Assembly: GCF_000018205.1 (NCBI RefSeq)
Contig: NC_009881.1
Location: 1-64,000, forward strand
Source of the DNA: Rickettsia akari str. Hartford
GTDB taxonomy: Bacteria > Pseudomonadota > Alphaproteobacteria > Rickettsiales > Rickettsiaceae
Length of the DNA: 64,000 nucleotides
Direction: 5' to 3'
The notes beneath the pieces were generated by a model. The model was not told the DNA's origin. It saw only the letters and a program-made list of their open reading frames with translations, and did no database searches. The position numbers and the translations under genes are program-made. Positions 18,710-29,259 of the stretch are shown in pieces; the first letter of the stretch is position 1; every line of letters starts with the position of its first letter.

Positions 18710-21699
18710 TTAGAACAATATCTTTAACTTTAATGAACCTTGATGGCTAGTATATTTGCTACGTGAATTACAGTTATACGTTGCAAGTAGCTCAATATTC
18801 TTATGAGCCGTCAGTAAACTTGCACCTACATTTATAACCGACTTTCTGTGTGCTACTGCTTGTAGTGTGCTCACAGTAACTATCTGCCCAAATAAATCTA
18901 GCTTTCACCTTAGGTTGCTTATTGCTAAAGCTATTTACTATGGAAGCATGCAATCCCGGTACTATTTGAGTATCATTTGATAATCTCGTAGGATCAGTTA
19001 ATTTTATGTCCGCAATACCAGTAGTTAAGTTACCAGATTTACCTGCAACATACATATTATTCACCCCTGTACCGGTTTCGGTATAAGCATTATCTTTATC
19101 TGTATTATATCTAATACAGATATTAGGCATTAAATTTATACCGTCCATGATAGAGAATTGATAACCGACATTACCATCAAAACCGTAAGCTTTGCTTGTA
19201 TATTTACCGATAGCCGTTTTATAGCTATTAGGTCCGACCGGTCTTAAATCCTTCTTGTTGATGTGACTGTTACTTGCTGAAAATATTTCTTGTAATATAA
19301 GACAATTAATAAATTGTTGTTGACTGTATAGAGAAATCATATCGCTTTCTGCTGATAATTTATCACCGGTGCTTGAACCTTTAAACTTAAAGTGAAAGTT
19401 GAGCTTGGTGTTGCTAAAAAGTCACAGTTCATTCAGCTATATGCAATATCAACGAGGCTATTTTCCCCGATGTAAAGATCACAATTGATAGTACCGCCGG
19501 ATACCGTGCCTTTATAGCTAGGATTACCTTTATATGCATCTTGATTACTTGAAACGAAACTACCGGGCAACCCATAATCCTTTTTTAGTCATTATATGGT
19601 TTTCTTCATAACCTGCTGCAACGGATATCATAGTACCGCTTGATAAGTGATTCTTAATATTAGCAGTTGCTGCTTCAGCCGTAACATTTGCTACACTAAC
19701 CGATCTTGTTCCTTGCGCAGTTAAATGCTCTACTACTTTTTTTGCATTATCATGTACAACTTGAGCTCAGTTTACTACAAATAATAAAAATTGCTCTTGC
19801 TTTATTTTCCTCACTACGATGTTATCACCATTAGCAACTTTAGCCACTTCGTTAAGCTCAGCTTTATTATTTATTAATTCTTTAGCAAGTTCTACAGCGT
19901 GCTTTTCAGGATTTTGCATAACAAGTACAGATTTGTCTCTAATCACTTCTTTTTGTGCTCCCGCTACAAAAGTATTTTTCGTATAAACAACGATAGTATT
20001 ATTGATTGCCTCAGCTAATGTTTGCGGCTCAGATTTTTTAACATATTCCTCAGCTACTCTTATTTCATTAGCTTGACGTTGCTGATACTCTGCTTGCAGT
20101 CTTTGCTGCTCAGCCCTTTCGTTAGCTTCACGCTGAGCTTGAGCTGCACGCACCTGACATTGTACTAGTTCCTGTGCTAATATTTGAGCATAAGCATTTT
20201 TGACTTGTTGCTCCGCTGCTGCATCATCCTGAACTTTTTGTTGTTGCTCTGTGCTAATCCTTGAAACTGTCTATTGGCTTGGACTTGTTGCTGTTCAAAT
20301 CCTCCAGCCTAATTTTGTACTTGTAGCCGCTGTTGATTTAATGCGTCAGCTGGAGCTTGAAGTGCATCTTGTTGTCGTTGTAACGGTTCAGCTTGAGCTC
20401 GTGCTTGCTGCTTTGCTAAATCAGTTGAATGTGGATTGTTTATTATTTGTTCGAATAGTACTATCTACGGACGTAATCTCTCAGTCTCAACTTGTACTCT
20501 TGCACATTCTACCGCTCATCACTGAGTGAATGCTTGAACTTGTTATGCTTGAGCCTGCATTGCTTGTGTTTGTGCATTAACTCTTGCTCGCTGCTGTACT
20601 ACTTCTTGATCCACTGCTGGCCCTGCTTGCTGCACTTGTAGTCCGTTCCTAAAGTTCATAGTGCCTATAGCAGGATTATAATTATGCCATTCATGAATAA
20701 ATGCACCGCCATTAATCCTAAAAATAGATAATGCTGATACTGCATCTACAGGCTGAGCACCGTTAATATTAATTATAATATTCGTACCAGCTATTACGCT
20801 AGGGAGGTTATTTTGAAAAAATACACTATATCCTACGGTTACATTAAATGTAATATTACCGGAAAATTCTACATCACCGTTAAAAATTAAGTCACATTTA
20901 AGATCAAATGTTGAACCGTTAATTTTAGCATTTCCATTGATTGTAAAAGGATTAGCATGAACATTATAAGTTCCAGCATCAAAGTTAACTTGAGCAACAT
21001 AAATATTTTTACGTAGGTTATGAACATGATTACCAATAAATGCTAACTTCTCAATCCTTTTATTTACTGCACCAACTTCATAAATATTTGGAAAATTATT
21101 TCATTAGTTCAGCCGCTCATTACTATAGAATCAATAGCACTAATATCATTGCCGGTAATAATTAATTTAACATCATTTAACGATTCTAAAAGATCGATTT
21201 GCACTTTCGCGTTTTTATTGCCATATACTAATTCTTCTCCTAAAACCGCCTTGCCTGTAATACGGTAATTATTAGCATCACGATTAATAATATTATTAAT
21301 CATGACATTAATGTTACCCTCAAACCCAGGAGTAATTATAATTCGTCCAATTCCTTTTCGATCGCTAATACCGTTATGCCAATTGTCAATAAGGGGACTT
21401 GCACTATAACCGTAAATATTAATATCATTAATATTTATGTTTTTATTAAAATTAATTAAATGAGCTCTTCTTAAAATAAATAATCCCAGTTTTGCGGTTG
21501 ATGCTGAGCTCCATTATTACTTCTCCAATCTTGAGACATGTCTCCTCCTCGAATTGGATCCATTACATTATGTAAGTAAGTATTATTCTCGTGCGGAACA
21601 GCAACAACAACCGATTCAAAGCTTGCCATGCTTGCAAGTAGCACGATACTGCTGGTTGCTAGTAAAAGCTTATTAAAAAGTTTTTTTCATATTAGTCAT
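18710..21699 (-). pseudogene. Decayed Sca-like autotransporter
   Basis: The ATG at 21699 with AGGGGAA upstream opens MTNMKK, then an extra A shifts the frame. The intended signal peptide is LFNKLLLATSSIVLLASMAS. A glycine- and beta-rich passenger follows (for example ITGKAVLGEELVYGNKNAK at 21109-21303). A Gln/Ala-rich coil comes next (QREANERAEQQRLQAEYQQR, 19767-20153), then the autotransporter beta barrel (YGFDGNVGYQFSIMDGINLM, 18801-19340). A +1 shift after QKVGY hides the last strands, which read NVGASLLTAHKNIELLATYN and end SHQGSLKLKILF with the C-terminal Phe required for outer-membrane insertion. Many stops occur in between. It was about 990 residues long. Which sca paralogue it is I cannot say. 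Confidence 0.8.
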
Positions 21700-21923
21700 A
21701 ATTTCCCCTATAACTTATTGTTTTTAATGTTTTTACCACTTAACTTAGCGGTCATTATACACTATTTATTTATGATGCACAATAATTAATAAATAAATTT
21801 ACTACTAGTTAATATTAATTATGATTAAGTTATTTATAAAATTTAAAGATAATAAATCGGTTTAATGAAATGGTATGGGGCTATGGTGTTTGTTTGATAG
21901 GTAATCGTTATGAGCTACGCAAG

Positions 21924-22050
21924 CATTGCCTGCGTGGCTCGGTAAAATCCACTGTGTCACCTAGTGACTTGACCACGGGGTCTATAAAAACAATAAAAAA
22001 TACTAATAATTTTAGTATTTTTAACCGTATCCAGTGCAAGCCACGTGATA
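21924..22050. repeat. Rickettsia palindromic element (family A)
   Basis: It contains actgtgtcacctagtgactt, the shared acaataaaaaatactaataa core, and the degraded right arm ccagtgcaagccacgtgata. It lies between the autotransporter remnant and cvpA. The rest of that 400-base gap is AT-rich and empty. Confidence 0.8.
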
Positions 22051-22114
22051 ATATTAAAGGTTACTGGATGCCACCCGCATACGCATGAAGACATAATAGC
22101 TATGAAGTAACATC

Positions 22115-22783
22115 TTATTCATCATCTATATTAGAAAACTCATCTTGTAACTCTTGCGAAAATATATCCTCATCACCGTTAGAATCATTTGATTTCTTAA
22201 TGGAGTTTTTGAAATTATTTAAGTCTTTATTTTCAAATATTTTGATAGATTTTAAAGTCTCGTTTGGAATTATAACTATAATATTTTTACTTAATTCATC
22301 TAAATAATCAGTGGTAACGGACACTTTCAGTACTCCTCCATATTTGCTCTGCTTGCTACTTACTACAAAATCTTTTAAAGATTTACTTTTAAAATAGTTT
22401 TCAGAAGTAAAGACCATTGTGATAAAAAATAATACTAACGAGATAGTAGTACCTACAGCAAATCCTGCTAATGACCCTAAGAATCTGTCAATAAAACCGT
22501 TTCTCATAAACGAAATTATAGCAAGAAATTTATAAACTATAAAAACACATAAAATTAAAGAAACAAGATAAGATATAATACAGGCAATAATTATTCTTAT
22601 AACCTCATTCTCCATATATTTCCCGATTAGTTCAGAAATATATGGATATAAGAAATATCCTAACATTATATAAGTAATAAAACCGAGTATTCTAGTTGAA
22701 AACCCAATTATACCTTGATATAATCCGAAAAATGAGAAAAGAGTAATAATAGAAAAAATAGTAATATCAAAAAATGTGATCAT
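22115..22783 (-). CDS. cvpA: CvpA family membrane protein
   Basis: This 222-residue inner-membrane protein has four hydrophobic segments within the first 130 residues and an acidic soluble tail (SNGDEDIFSQELQDEFSNID). The order ITFFDITIFSIITLFSFFGLYQG, then RFLGSLAGFAVG, is the CvpA pattern. In E. coli the family is linked to colicin V production and envelope integrity, but the biochemical role is not established. The start ATG at 22783 gives the canonical N-terminus. It stands alone on the minus strand opposite yqgE. Confidence 0.85.
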   Translation of the reverse strand: MITFFDITIFSIITLFSFFGLYQGIIGFSTRILGFITYIMLGYFLYPYISELIGKYMENEVIRIIIACIISYLVSLILCVFIVYKFLAIISFMRNGFIDRFLGSLAGFAVGTTISLVLFFITMVFTSENYFKSKSLKDFVVSSKQSKYGGVLKVSVTTDYLDELSKNIIVIIPNETLKSIKIFENKDLNNFKNSIKKSNDSNGDEDIFSQELQDEFSNIDDE

Positions 22784-22880
22784 TATTGTTAACTTCTATT
22801 GAATAATAGGATTTAAATCTTATATACTTTAAGATGTGATCTATAAAGATATTTTAAAGCTAGTTAAATTCTTTCTTGGC

Positions 22881-22948
22881 GCAAATTGTAAGGTTTTTTT
22901 GAAATAGGAAATACTATTACTGCAAGAATCTTATTCATTTTCGCTAAA
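22881..22948. repeat. Family E element upstream of cvpA and yqgE
   Basis: gcaaattgtaaggttttttt, gaaataggaaatactattac, tgcaagaatcttattcattt and tcgctaaaac match the copy at 50823-50891 almost base for base. The core can fold (aaggtttttt with aagaatctt). It lies in the 234-base divergent gap between cvpA and yqgE. Confidence 0.65.
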
Positions 22949-23017
22949 ACAGCTCTTTAATTATCAGTTACAATATTTTTATAGATCACCTCTAACATTA
23001 TAATTAAAGTTTTATTT

Positions 23018-23587
23018 ATGGGCGATAAAATTTTTCATAACTTATCCAGTAAAACACTCGTTGCTACACCGCATGTAATTACAAAAGGCATTTACCATAA
23101 ATCCTTAATTTATATGCTATCACACACGGAAGAAGGAGCAATAGGGTTAATATTTAACCGCTTAGTAAATCATATAGATTTAAAATCATTTTTTAAAATA
23201 AAAAATGACGACATAACAACCCCAGTTATGGTTCCTATATATCTTGGCGGACCCGTAGAACATGAAAAAGGTTTTTTTCTTCATTCTAGCGATTATAATA
23301 AAAATTTGTTATTGGATTTCCAGAATGATTTAGCAGTAAGCTCTAATTTAGAAATTTCAGAAGATATCGCTTTCGGTAAAGGACCTAAAAATAGCTTATT
23401 CATTGTCGGGTATACAGCATGGAAACCAGGGCAGCTTGAAGAAGAATTAGAAAGAAACCTATGGTTGGTTATGGATTGTAATAAAGAATTTATTTTTGCC
23501 GATAATCCCGAAGATAAATGGCATAGTGCATTAAAACATTTAGGCATTGATGAAATATATTTCTCAGCACAAATAGGAAATGCTTAA
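23018..23587 (+). CDS. yqgE: YqgE/AlgH family protein (UPF0301)
   Basis: This is a 189-residue soluble protein of the AlgH/YqgE family. Hallmarks are the N-terminal [13 protein letters not shown] with a hydrophobic strand, then [22 protein letters not shown] and [17 protein letters not shown], all in the expected order. The family was once called a transcriptional regulator of alginate genes. Its biochemical role remains open, and links to redox or ribosome-associated quality control are speculative. It ends 10 bases before the convergent SCO-like gene. The ATG at 23018 gives full family length. Confidence 0.9.
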   Translation: MGDKIFHNLSSKTLVATPHVITKGIYHKSLIYMLSHTEEGAIGLIFNRLVNHIDLKSFFKIKNDDITTPVMVPIYLGGPVEHEKGFFLHSSDYNKNLLLDFQNDLAVSSNLEISEDIAFGKGPKNSLFIVGYTAWKPGQLEEELERNLWLVMDCNKEFIFADNPEDKWHSALKHLGIDEIYFSAQIGNA

Positions 23588-23597
23588 AGGTTATCTG

Positions 23598-24194
23598 TTA
23601 ACCATTTTTCGGTAAGCCTAAGCAATAATGCTTTAAAAATTTTCCATGGCTGCTAATTAAATACACAAAATTAGAATGTTGTAATTCATATTCGTTTGTT
23701 TCTACATCAAGTATTTTAGATGCATAGAAGACCTTAAATTGATCTGCTAATTGTTTAATATCTGCTACTTTCCCCGTTAAACCTATAAAATTACCATCTA
23801 TTTTTTCTAAATATTTTTTTAATACCTCACTTGTATCATGCTCAGGATCTAGAGTAATAAAAACTACTTGTACTGAAATACTCTCTTGCTTCAAAATCTT
23901 AATAATATCTTCTACTCTTTTTAGTGCTTGATTGTCATGCAATGAATAGGTAGTACCAAAATAAATAAAACTTAAATGACCGTGCAAATGGGTACTATCA
24001 AATTTCTTTCCTACTTGATCTATAAGAGTAAACTTAATTTTAGGCGAATCGTCTATATTACTAGTTTTTGCACCAATCTGAAACTTAGACGGAGTTAATG
24101 AAGAATAAAATAAACATAAAAATAGTATGCAAGTAATCATAGATAAGGCTATAAAAATTTTTATAATATACATTTGGTTTTTATTATGTCGCAT
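23598..24194 (-). CDS. SCO1/SenC-like protein lacking the CxxxC copper motif
   Basis: This is a 198-residue membrane-anchored protein with one N-terminal helix (IIKIFIALSMITCILFLCLF) and a thioredoxin-like SCO domain. The strand order is that of SCO copper chaperones for cytochrome oxidase (FTLIDQVGKKFDSTHLHGH, VVFITLDPEHDT, ELQHSNFVYLIS). The family CxxxC that binds Cu is replaced by FGTTYSLHD, so both cysteines are missing, while the downstream His (LQHSNFVY) is kept. The only cysteine in the soluble part is near the C-terminus. It corresponds to the second SCO-like paralogue of Rickettsia (RP031-like). Copper transfer by the usual chemistry seems impossible, and a structural or altered role is inferred. 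Confidence 0.85.
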   Translation of the reverse strand: MRHNKNQMYIIKIFIALSMITCILFLCLFYSSLTPSKFQIGAKTSNIDDSPKIKFTLIDQVGKKFDSTHLHGHLSFIYFGTTYSLHDNQALKRVEDIIKILKQESISVQVVFITLDPEHDTSEVLKKYLEKIDGNFIGLTGKVADIKQLADQFKVFYASKILDVETNEYELQHSNFVYLISSHGKFLKHYCLGLPKNG

Positions 24195-24486
24195 AATCTA
24201 AGTAATTATTAATATTTATTTATAATAAAACTTATTCTTATCATATATGCAATAAAAATCATCTTTTATTATATTAAAGATCGTAATATCCAAATTGTGA
24301 TATTTTTATCATATACATATTTTTAGTTAAAATCAGTTGGTTCATTTATTAACTAGGTTGAAATTTTTTGAGTTAATCTTAAAGTTAAGATTATTAAATA
24401 AAACACAACTAGGAAACAGATTAATCATGTACAATTATACCGTTTATGTAAAACATTTAAATTATAAATTTAAAAAATAAGATAAT

Positions 24487-26573
24487 ATGGCAATAGTAGA
24501 TAGCACTATTGCTGAAAAGCATTTATTGCAAATACTAAATGACAACCACAATGAAACTCAACCGACACAAACACTCCTCAATCAAAATTCGTTTGAAATA
24601 ACAGAGAGTATTGAACACAATAAAGCAGAAAAGCAATACAATGATGTTGAAAAAAGAAGAAGTAAAAGAGGCATAAGAAGCAGAAATGGACAATTTTATA
24701 TACGATATGCTAGAGGATAAAAATTTTATCGACTTAATTAATAAAGATAGTGAGAAATATGAATCTATTATTGATATGAGTAATAAAGCTATAATTATAT
24801 TAGGACGAGAGAAAGCAGATTGAAATCTCATAGCTAATATTCTTAAAGACGGTGAATTAATATTAGCAATTAATGAGTATGGAGATTGGGACTTCTCAAA
24901 AAAAAAGTCTAACAGACAGTTCAAATATTTTAGATAGTTTTTATATAAAAAACGACAGGTATTTAACATATAAAAGTTCTTATTTGGATGCTTCTAATTC
25001 ATTCTCTGAATCTACTATTGATAAATTTTTGCTACAAAAATCTAAGTACGACTCCTACTAAATTTATATAAAAATATTGAAACCAAAATATAGAAAGTAA
25101 TATAAGTTTTGAAGACAATGCCAAAACTATAGGAATTTTCTTAGAAATCGTTAAAAAATTAAATCAACTTTTAGAAACGCCGAAATCAGAAAATAAATTA
25201 GAGAACCGTCTAAATTATCTTAAATATTTATCTGACATCAAATTTTCTGAAAAAGAAAATTTAGTTACAATTAATTCTGCAAAATGGTTTAACGATTTAT
25301 TTAGTAACCTTGGGGCACTAATAAAAAAGAAAAGTTATTAGAATCATTTAAGCATACAATATGCAAAGATAAAGATTCATTCTATAACAAATTAAATGAG
25401 ACTATTGAAAAATTTTATGAAGATATTAAAAATAACGATGTTTTAGCTTTAAAAGCAATCAAGCATATATTTAACTTAAAAAACTTTTTACAGCATATTA
25501 ATAATTCTAACCCTAATGTTGAAAATCTAGATAATATTAAATTATTTTAAACAAAGAGCTTTAAGAATTTTAATAATGTATTAGGATAAATCATAGCATT
25601 AGTAATTTAGAAAAACTAATAGGCTTAGCCGGTAAGCAAGAAGCTAAATCTCTTGGGAAGTATATTACAGCCTCTAAATCTATTACAGAAATACCTCAAA
25701 ATCTCGATAAAGTAATATATGATACGCTTTTACATAATCCTGTGTTACCTGATCAAGAGCTACATATTTACAATTTATTAGAAAAATTACTAAAAGAATC
25801 TCATAAATCTATTATTGATTGTTATAAAAACGAAAACTTATATAAACATCAATTAGCAGAAATTTATTGTCAACAAGCACAAAGCTATACAGCTAATGGC
25901 TCAACAAAACTATCTGAAGGATCAATAGAATTATATGAAAACGCTTCTAACCTTGGTTCTGAAGAGGCACATATAACACTTGGGACGATTGAATTTAAGA
26001 GCGGAAATTATGTAAAAGCTTTAGAATATTTTAAAAATACTACTCGTATATCTTATGCACAAGAAGATTTTAGTAAATCATTACATCTCAAAGAATCAGA
26101 ACTAAAAAAGAACATACAGCAAAAGAATTCACAAGATACAGCTAAATTAACATCAGAAATAATTGAATTATACTCAAAACAAGTTGATTCTTTATAACCA
26201 ATATAATCTAGATATACAAGTACAAAGTCTGCAAGATTCACTAAAAGTATGTTGCCTTAATACAAAAGCCCTCATAGAAGAACAATGAAGACCTAAACCT
26301 TATGGAATATTATATGAGTTGTCTAGAGAGTGAACATCAATGATTTCTGCACCGTGTAGTCAACTTAAATTTATACAAGAAGCTGAAAAATACAAAAATT
26401 TAGCAGAAAAATTTAAAGAAGAAAAACTAGAAACTTATTATACGCATATTACGACAAGTCAGTTACATGATTCATACTTTAAAGAATCTTTACTTAAATG
26501 CGATGATTTAAAAACCTTAATTCTTCATTTAGACCATATTATGATAATAATGAAGATTCTAGCAATATGTTAG
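24487..26573 (+). pseudogene. Large decayed gene with TPR/Sel1-like repeats
   Basis: One protein is traceable across many frameshifts. MAIVDSTIAEKHLLQILNDN starts at 24487. FIYDMLEDKNFIDLINKD, SLTDSSNILDSFYIKNDRYL (24900 on), LFSNLG and KDSFYNKLNETIEKFYEDIK follow. Then 25742-26197 contains EIYCQQAQSYTANG and SEEAHITLGTIEFKSGNYVK, a clear TPR/Sel1 pair, and QLKFIQEAEKYKNLAEKFKE ends near 26573. It would have been roughly 690 residues of helical repeats. Such proteins in Rickettsia are candidate effectors, but nothing here proves secretion. I do not recognise a named family. The 24195-24486 region upstream is very AT-rich with no other gene. Confidence 0.6.
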
Positions 26574-26700
26574 GTGCTTGTTATAATTTCTCATAGTATC
26601 CTCAATGAGAAAAATTTAATATCTCTTAATACTATTTTTATAGACAAGTAGAAATGTGGTGCTAGTATAAAAATAGCTATATTTAACGATGAATTAGGTT

Positions 26701-27369
26701 ATGACAAATAATCAATTTTCTGAAGATACCAAAAAAATTGCTGATCAAATAAAAGATGCATTAATGGGTATTAGTGATGATCTTGTACTTGAGAGTAAAG
26801 AGGTAGAAGAAATTTTTGAAGAATTAAGCCAAAATGAAGAATTTGAGTATGAGATAGAACGAATGCTTGCTATCTTAAACGAGCACGCTATGGATTTAAC
26901 TCAACTGCAAAGCCGAATTATCTTATTAATCCGTAAATATTTAGGTAAAACTAAAAACTTAAAGCTTAAAATGCTTAAAATGGATGAGAAGCTCATTAAC
27001 AAGAATGTTGCTGAAGTCAGTAATTATTTAATGCATCAGCATTCTAAAATAGTTAGAGATGCTAATAAAAACCTTGCAAACCCAAAAGACAAATTACAAG
27101 GTTTAACCAAACAAGCTAGAATAGACTTAAAGCGTTTAATAAAGAGCTTTGCCGTTTATCAAGTTTATATGTTTATGAACCCAAAAAGAATAGCAGGTGA
27201 AACAAAGCTAATGAACTTCGCCTATAACATGATAAGAGGAGGAATGAAGCTCGCTAAAAAATATGAAGGCGGCAAGGAAAAAGACATTAAATCATATTCA
27301 CCTAGACTTATTAAAAAACTTGAAAAAGCTCATGCCGGCTTTAAAAAAAGTGGCGATATCTCAATTTAA
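26701..27369 (+). CDS. Conserved rickettsial hypothetical protein
   Basis: This is an intact, hydrophilic, 222-residue, largely helical protein. The first 60 residues are acidic (LESKEVEEIFEELSQNEEFE) and the remainder is strongly basic (KKLEKAHAGFKKSGD), with a possible coiled coil at about 40-110. No signal peptide or membrane helix is seen. I do not recognise a functional domain, and it may match a Rickettsia-only DUF family. It sits between the decayed TPR gene and the decaying folate cluster and stayed intact while both neighbours rotted, which argues that it is useful. Confidence 0.7.
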   Translation: MTNNQFSEDTKKIADQIKDALMGISDDLVLESKEVEEIFEELSQNEEFEYEIERMLAILNEHAMDLTQLQSRIILLIRKYLGKTKNLKLKMLKMDEKLINKNVAEVSNYLMHQHSKIVRDANKNLANPKDKLQGLTKQARIDLKRLIKSFAVYQVYMFMNPKRIAGETKLMNFAYNMIRGGMKLAKKYEGGKEKDIKSYSPRLIKKLEKAHAGFKKSGDISI

Positions 27370-27449
27370 CTATTGTATCTTTTTATAAAGAGCGTACACT
27401 CAATGAACATTATGGTAGGGATCAAGCTTTCAACTTAAATTATCAATGT

Positions 27450-27949
27450 AAACTTAATATTTCAGAACTAATAACTTGAGTACATCTTGGCTGCAGTACT
27501 CAAGAAAAACACCACGCTCAACCTGTAAAACTTAACATACAACTCTTCCGCTTTGCTACTGTAATGGATAATATCAACGATACTGTTTGTTATGCAGAAA
27601 TCGTACGGCTAGTACAAAAACTTTCTCAAGAAAATCACTTTAATCTTATCGATATCGAGCATTTAGCCACACAAATATATGATATTATTTATCAAAATTT
27701 ATATATATATTACCACATATTAAAAAATTTAAAAAATCTAGGATGTGCGATATTGGTAGGACACCCACGAAAATCTTATATTTCTGCTTTTTATAATTCC
27801 AAAGCATCGGAAAGAGATTTAGAAACAATAACAATATCAACATCTTTAACAGAGCATGGAGCTGATTATTTATGATTGCATAATGTTATAGAGCATCAAA
27901 GATTTTTTGTAGCAAACCATATGCTTAAACAGTCATCTCATGAAAAATA
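27450..27949 (+). pseudogene. folB-folKP remnant: dihydroneopterin aldolase joined to dihydropteroate synthase tail
   Basis: The first part reads CKLNISELIT-stop-VHLGCSTQEKHHAQPVKLNIQL and continues from 27564 as NDTVCYAEIVRLVQKLSQEN, the dihydroneopterin aldolase (FolB) pattern. Without a break it runs into ILKNLKNLGCAILVGHPRKS and DLETITISTSLTEHGADYL, the C-terminal barrel of dihydropteroate synthase (FolP), ends at a stop near 27875, and is traceable as HNVIEHQRFFVANHML to about 27949. The pterin pyrophosphokinase (FolK) and most of FolP are therefore deleted, leaving an accidental 103-codon in-frame fusion (27564-27875). It directly precedes the folA remnant. Confidence 0.75.
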
Positions 27950-28441
27950 GAAAAATCATCGGTATAATGGCATGTGACCCACAAGGAGTGATATGTAATA
28001 AATGTCAGATGTATTAGTCTTATACTCAGGAGTTTGAATATTTTTATCAGACTGTAAAAAATAATATTATAGTTATGGGACGAAACACCTTTAACTCTAT
28101 ACCTGCAAAGATTTTAAAAAATTGTATTTGTATTGTTTTTTCAAAGAATGTACCACCACAACTTTATAGTCACAATATATTTTTTATTAAATCTTTAGAT
28201 GAGTTTGGCGGGTAATAAAACCTTTGACTGATAAGAAAATTTTTATTGTTGGAGGGGCAGAAATAGCAATTCTTTGCCTAGAGCAAAATCTTATTGATGA
28301 ATTTTTACTTACCAAAATAAATAAAAATTATGATGGAGATACTTTTTTCCCTCTTAATCTTTAGCAGAATGGCATCCTGTAATAATAGATAAAACAAATG
28401 ATTATCAAATTTACAAATTTATTAAAAAAGAGGTAACATGA
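27940..28441 (+). pseudogene. folA: Dihydrofolate reductase remnant
   Basis: From the ATG at 27940 the sequence reads MKNRKIIGIMACDPQGVI, the DHFR N-terminus with the substrate-contact strand, then a TAG near 27985, EFEYFYQTVKNNIIVMGRNT with the family G-R-x-T motif, FNSIP, later IFIVGGAEI in another frame, and the C-terminal KTNDYQIYKFIKKEVT. Several stops and shifts make it non-functional. Its final TGA overlaps the next gene's ATG (ATGA at 28438-28441), showing that the CADD-like gene belonged to the folate operon. Confidence 0.8.
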
Positions 28442-29116
28442 AATTTTTAGAACAGCTTAATATTGATCTTGAAGAATATAACCTTTTAAATCATCCATTT
28501 TATCAATTATGGAATATGGGAAAATTTACTCATTCCACTTTACAAATTTGCGCAAAAGAATATTATCATCACGTTACAGCTTTCCCACGTTATATTAAGT
28601 GCAATACATTCCAAATGTAGTGATATACAAGCTAGGCAAATATTACTTGGTAATCTTATAGAAGAAGAACAAGGTGAAGAAAATCACCATGAACTATGGA
28701 AATGTTTTGCGGAAGGACTTAGATGTTTAAGAAACCAGCTCACTCCAGAACCTAAATTAGACTCAACTCAAAAACTTGTTCAAGGTTATTTGAAATTAAC
28801 AGAGAAATCTTTTTCTATAGGTCTTGTAGCACTTTATGCTTATGAGCGTCAGATTCACGAAGTATCTGACTATAAAATTCAAGGGTTGCAAAAATTTTAT
28901 AGGATTTCAGATTACAGAACTTTACAATTTTTCATCGTGCATAGTAAAGTTGATCAATGGCACACACAAGAATGTGTAAATGTGATTAATAATTTAAGCT
29001 CACAAGAACAAAAATTATTATATCAAGGAGCGATAAAAGGTATAAAACTACTATGGCAATTTCTAGACGATATACCTCGAGTAAATGAAGAGTTGGTATA
29101 CGAATGTCAATTTTAA
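28438..29116 (+). pseudogene. CADD/TenA-PqqC-like di-iron protein, one frameshift
   Basis: The N-terminus LEEYNLLNHPFYQLWNMG and the helices that follow match the Chlamydia CADD protein, a self-sacrificing enzyme for p-aminobenzoate synthesis in the folate route. An extra A near 28594 shifts the frame after FPRYI. The intended continuation, SAIHSKCSDIQARQILLGNL, is open to the end. Metal ligands are kept: E and H in EEEQGEENHHELW, E in YAYERQIHE, and H, D and H in HSKVDQWH. The last dozen residues (RVNEELVYECQF) come from a family C repeat. The start codon overlaps folA, with GAGGTAAC as ribosome site. Only one lesion separates it from a full gene, so decay is recent, or it is a sequencing error. 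Confidence 0.75.
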
Positions 29117-29220
29117 AAAGAGCAAGGAGTTCACAAGGAGAGGAGCGGAACATATACTTAATACGTGAACCACAGCTCTTTAAGAACGACATAGCCAATT
29201 TTTGAAATTCACCTAGTATA
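29078..29220. repeat. Family C repeat replacing the CADD-like C-terminus
   Basis: ctcgagtaaatgaagag, ttttaaaaagagcaaggagt, gaggagcggaac, catatacttaatacgtgaac and the terminal ctagtata match the copies at 32258 and 49866. It begins within the upstream reading frame and ends 39 bases before recF. Confidence 0.8.
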
Positions 29221-29259
29221 CAACGTATCAATAATTTAACTATTATTCTCTTTCATAAA

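Noticed and set aside
20251..20529. Plus-strand open frame rich in Leu and Val across the autotransporter remnant
   Set aside because: It is the complement of the Gln-rich coil coding sequence, which explains the composition.
27564..27875. 103-codon open frame as a real small folate protein
   Set aside because: It joins a FolB part and a FolP tail through a deletion and lacks the catalytic regions of both.
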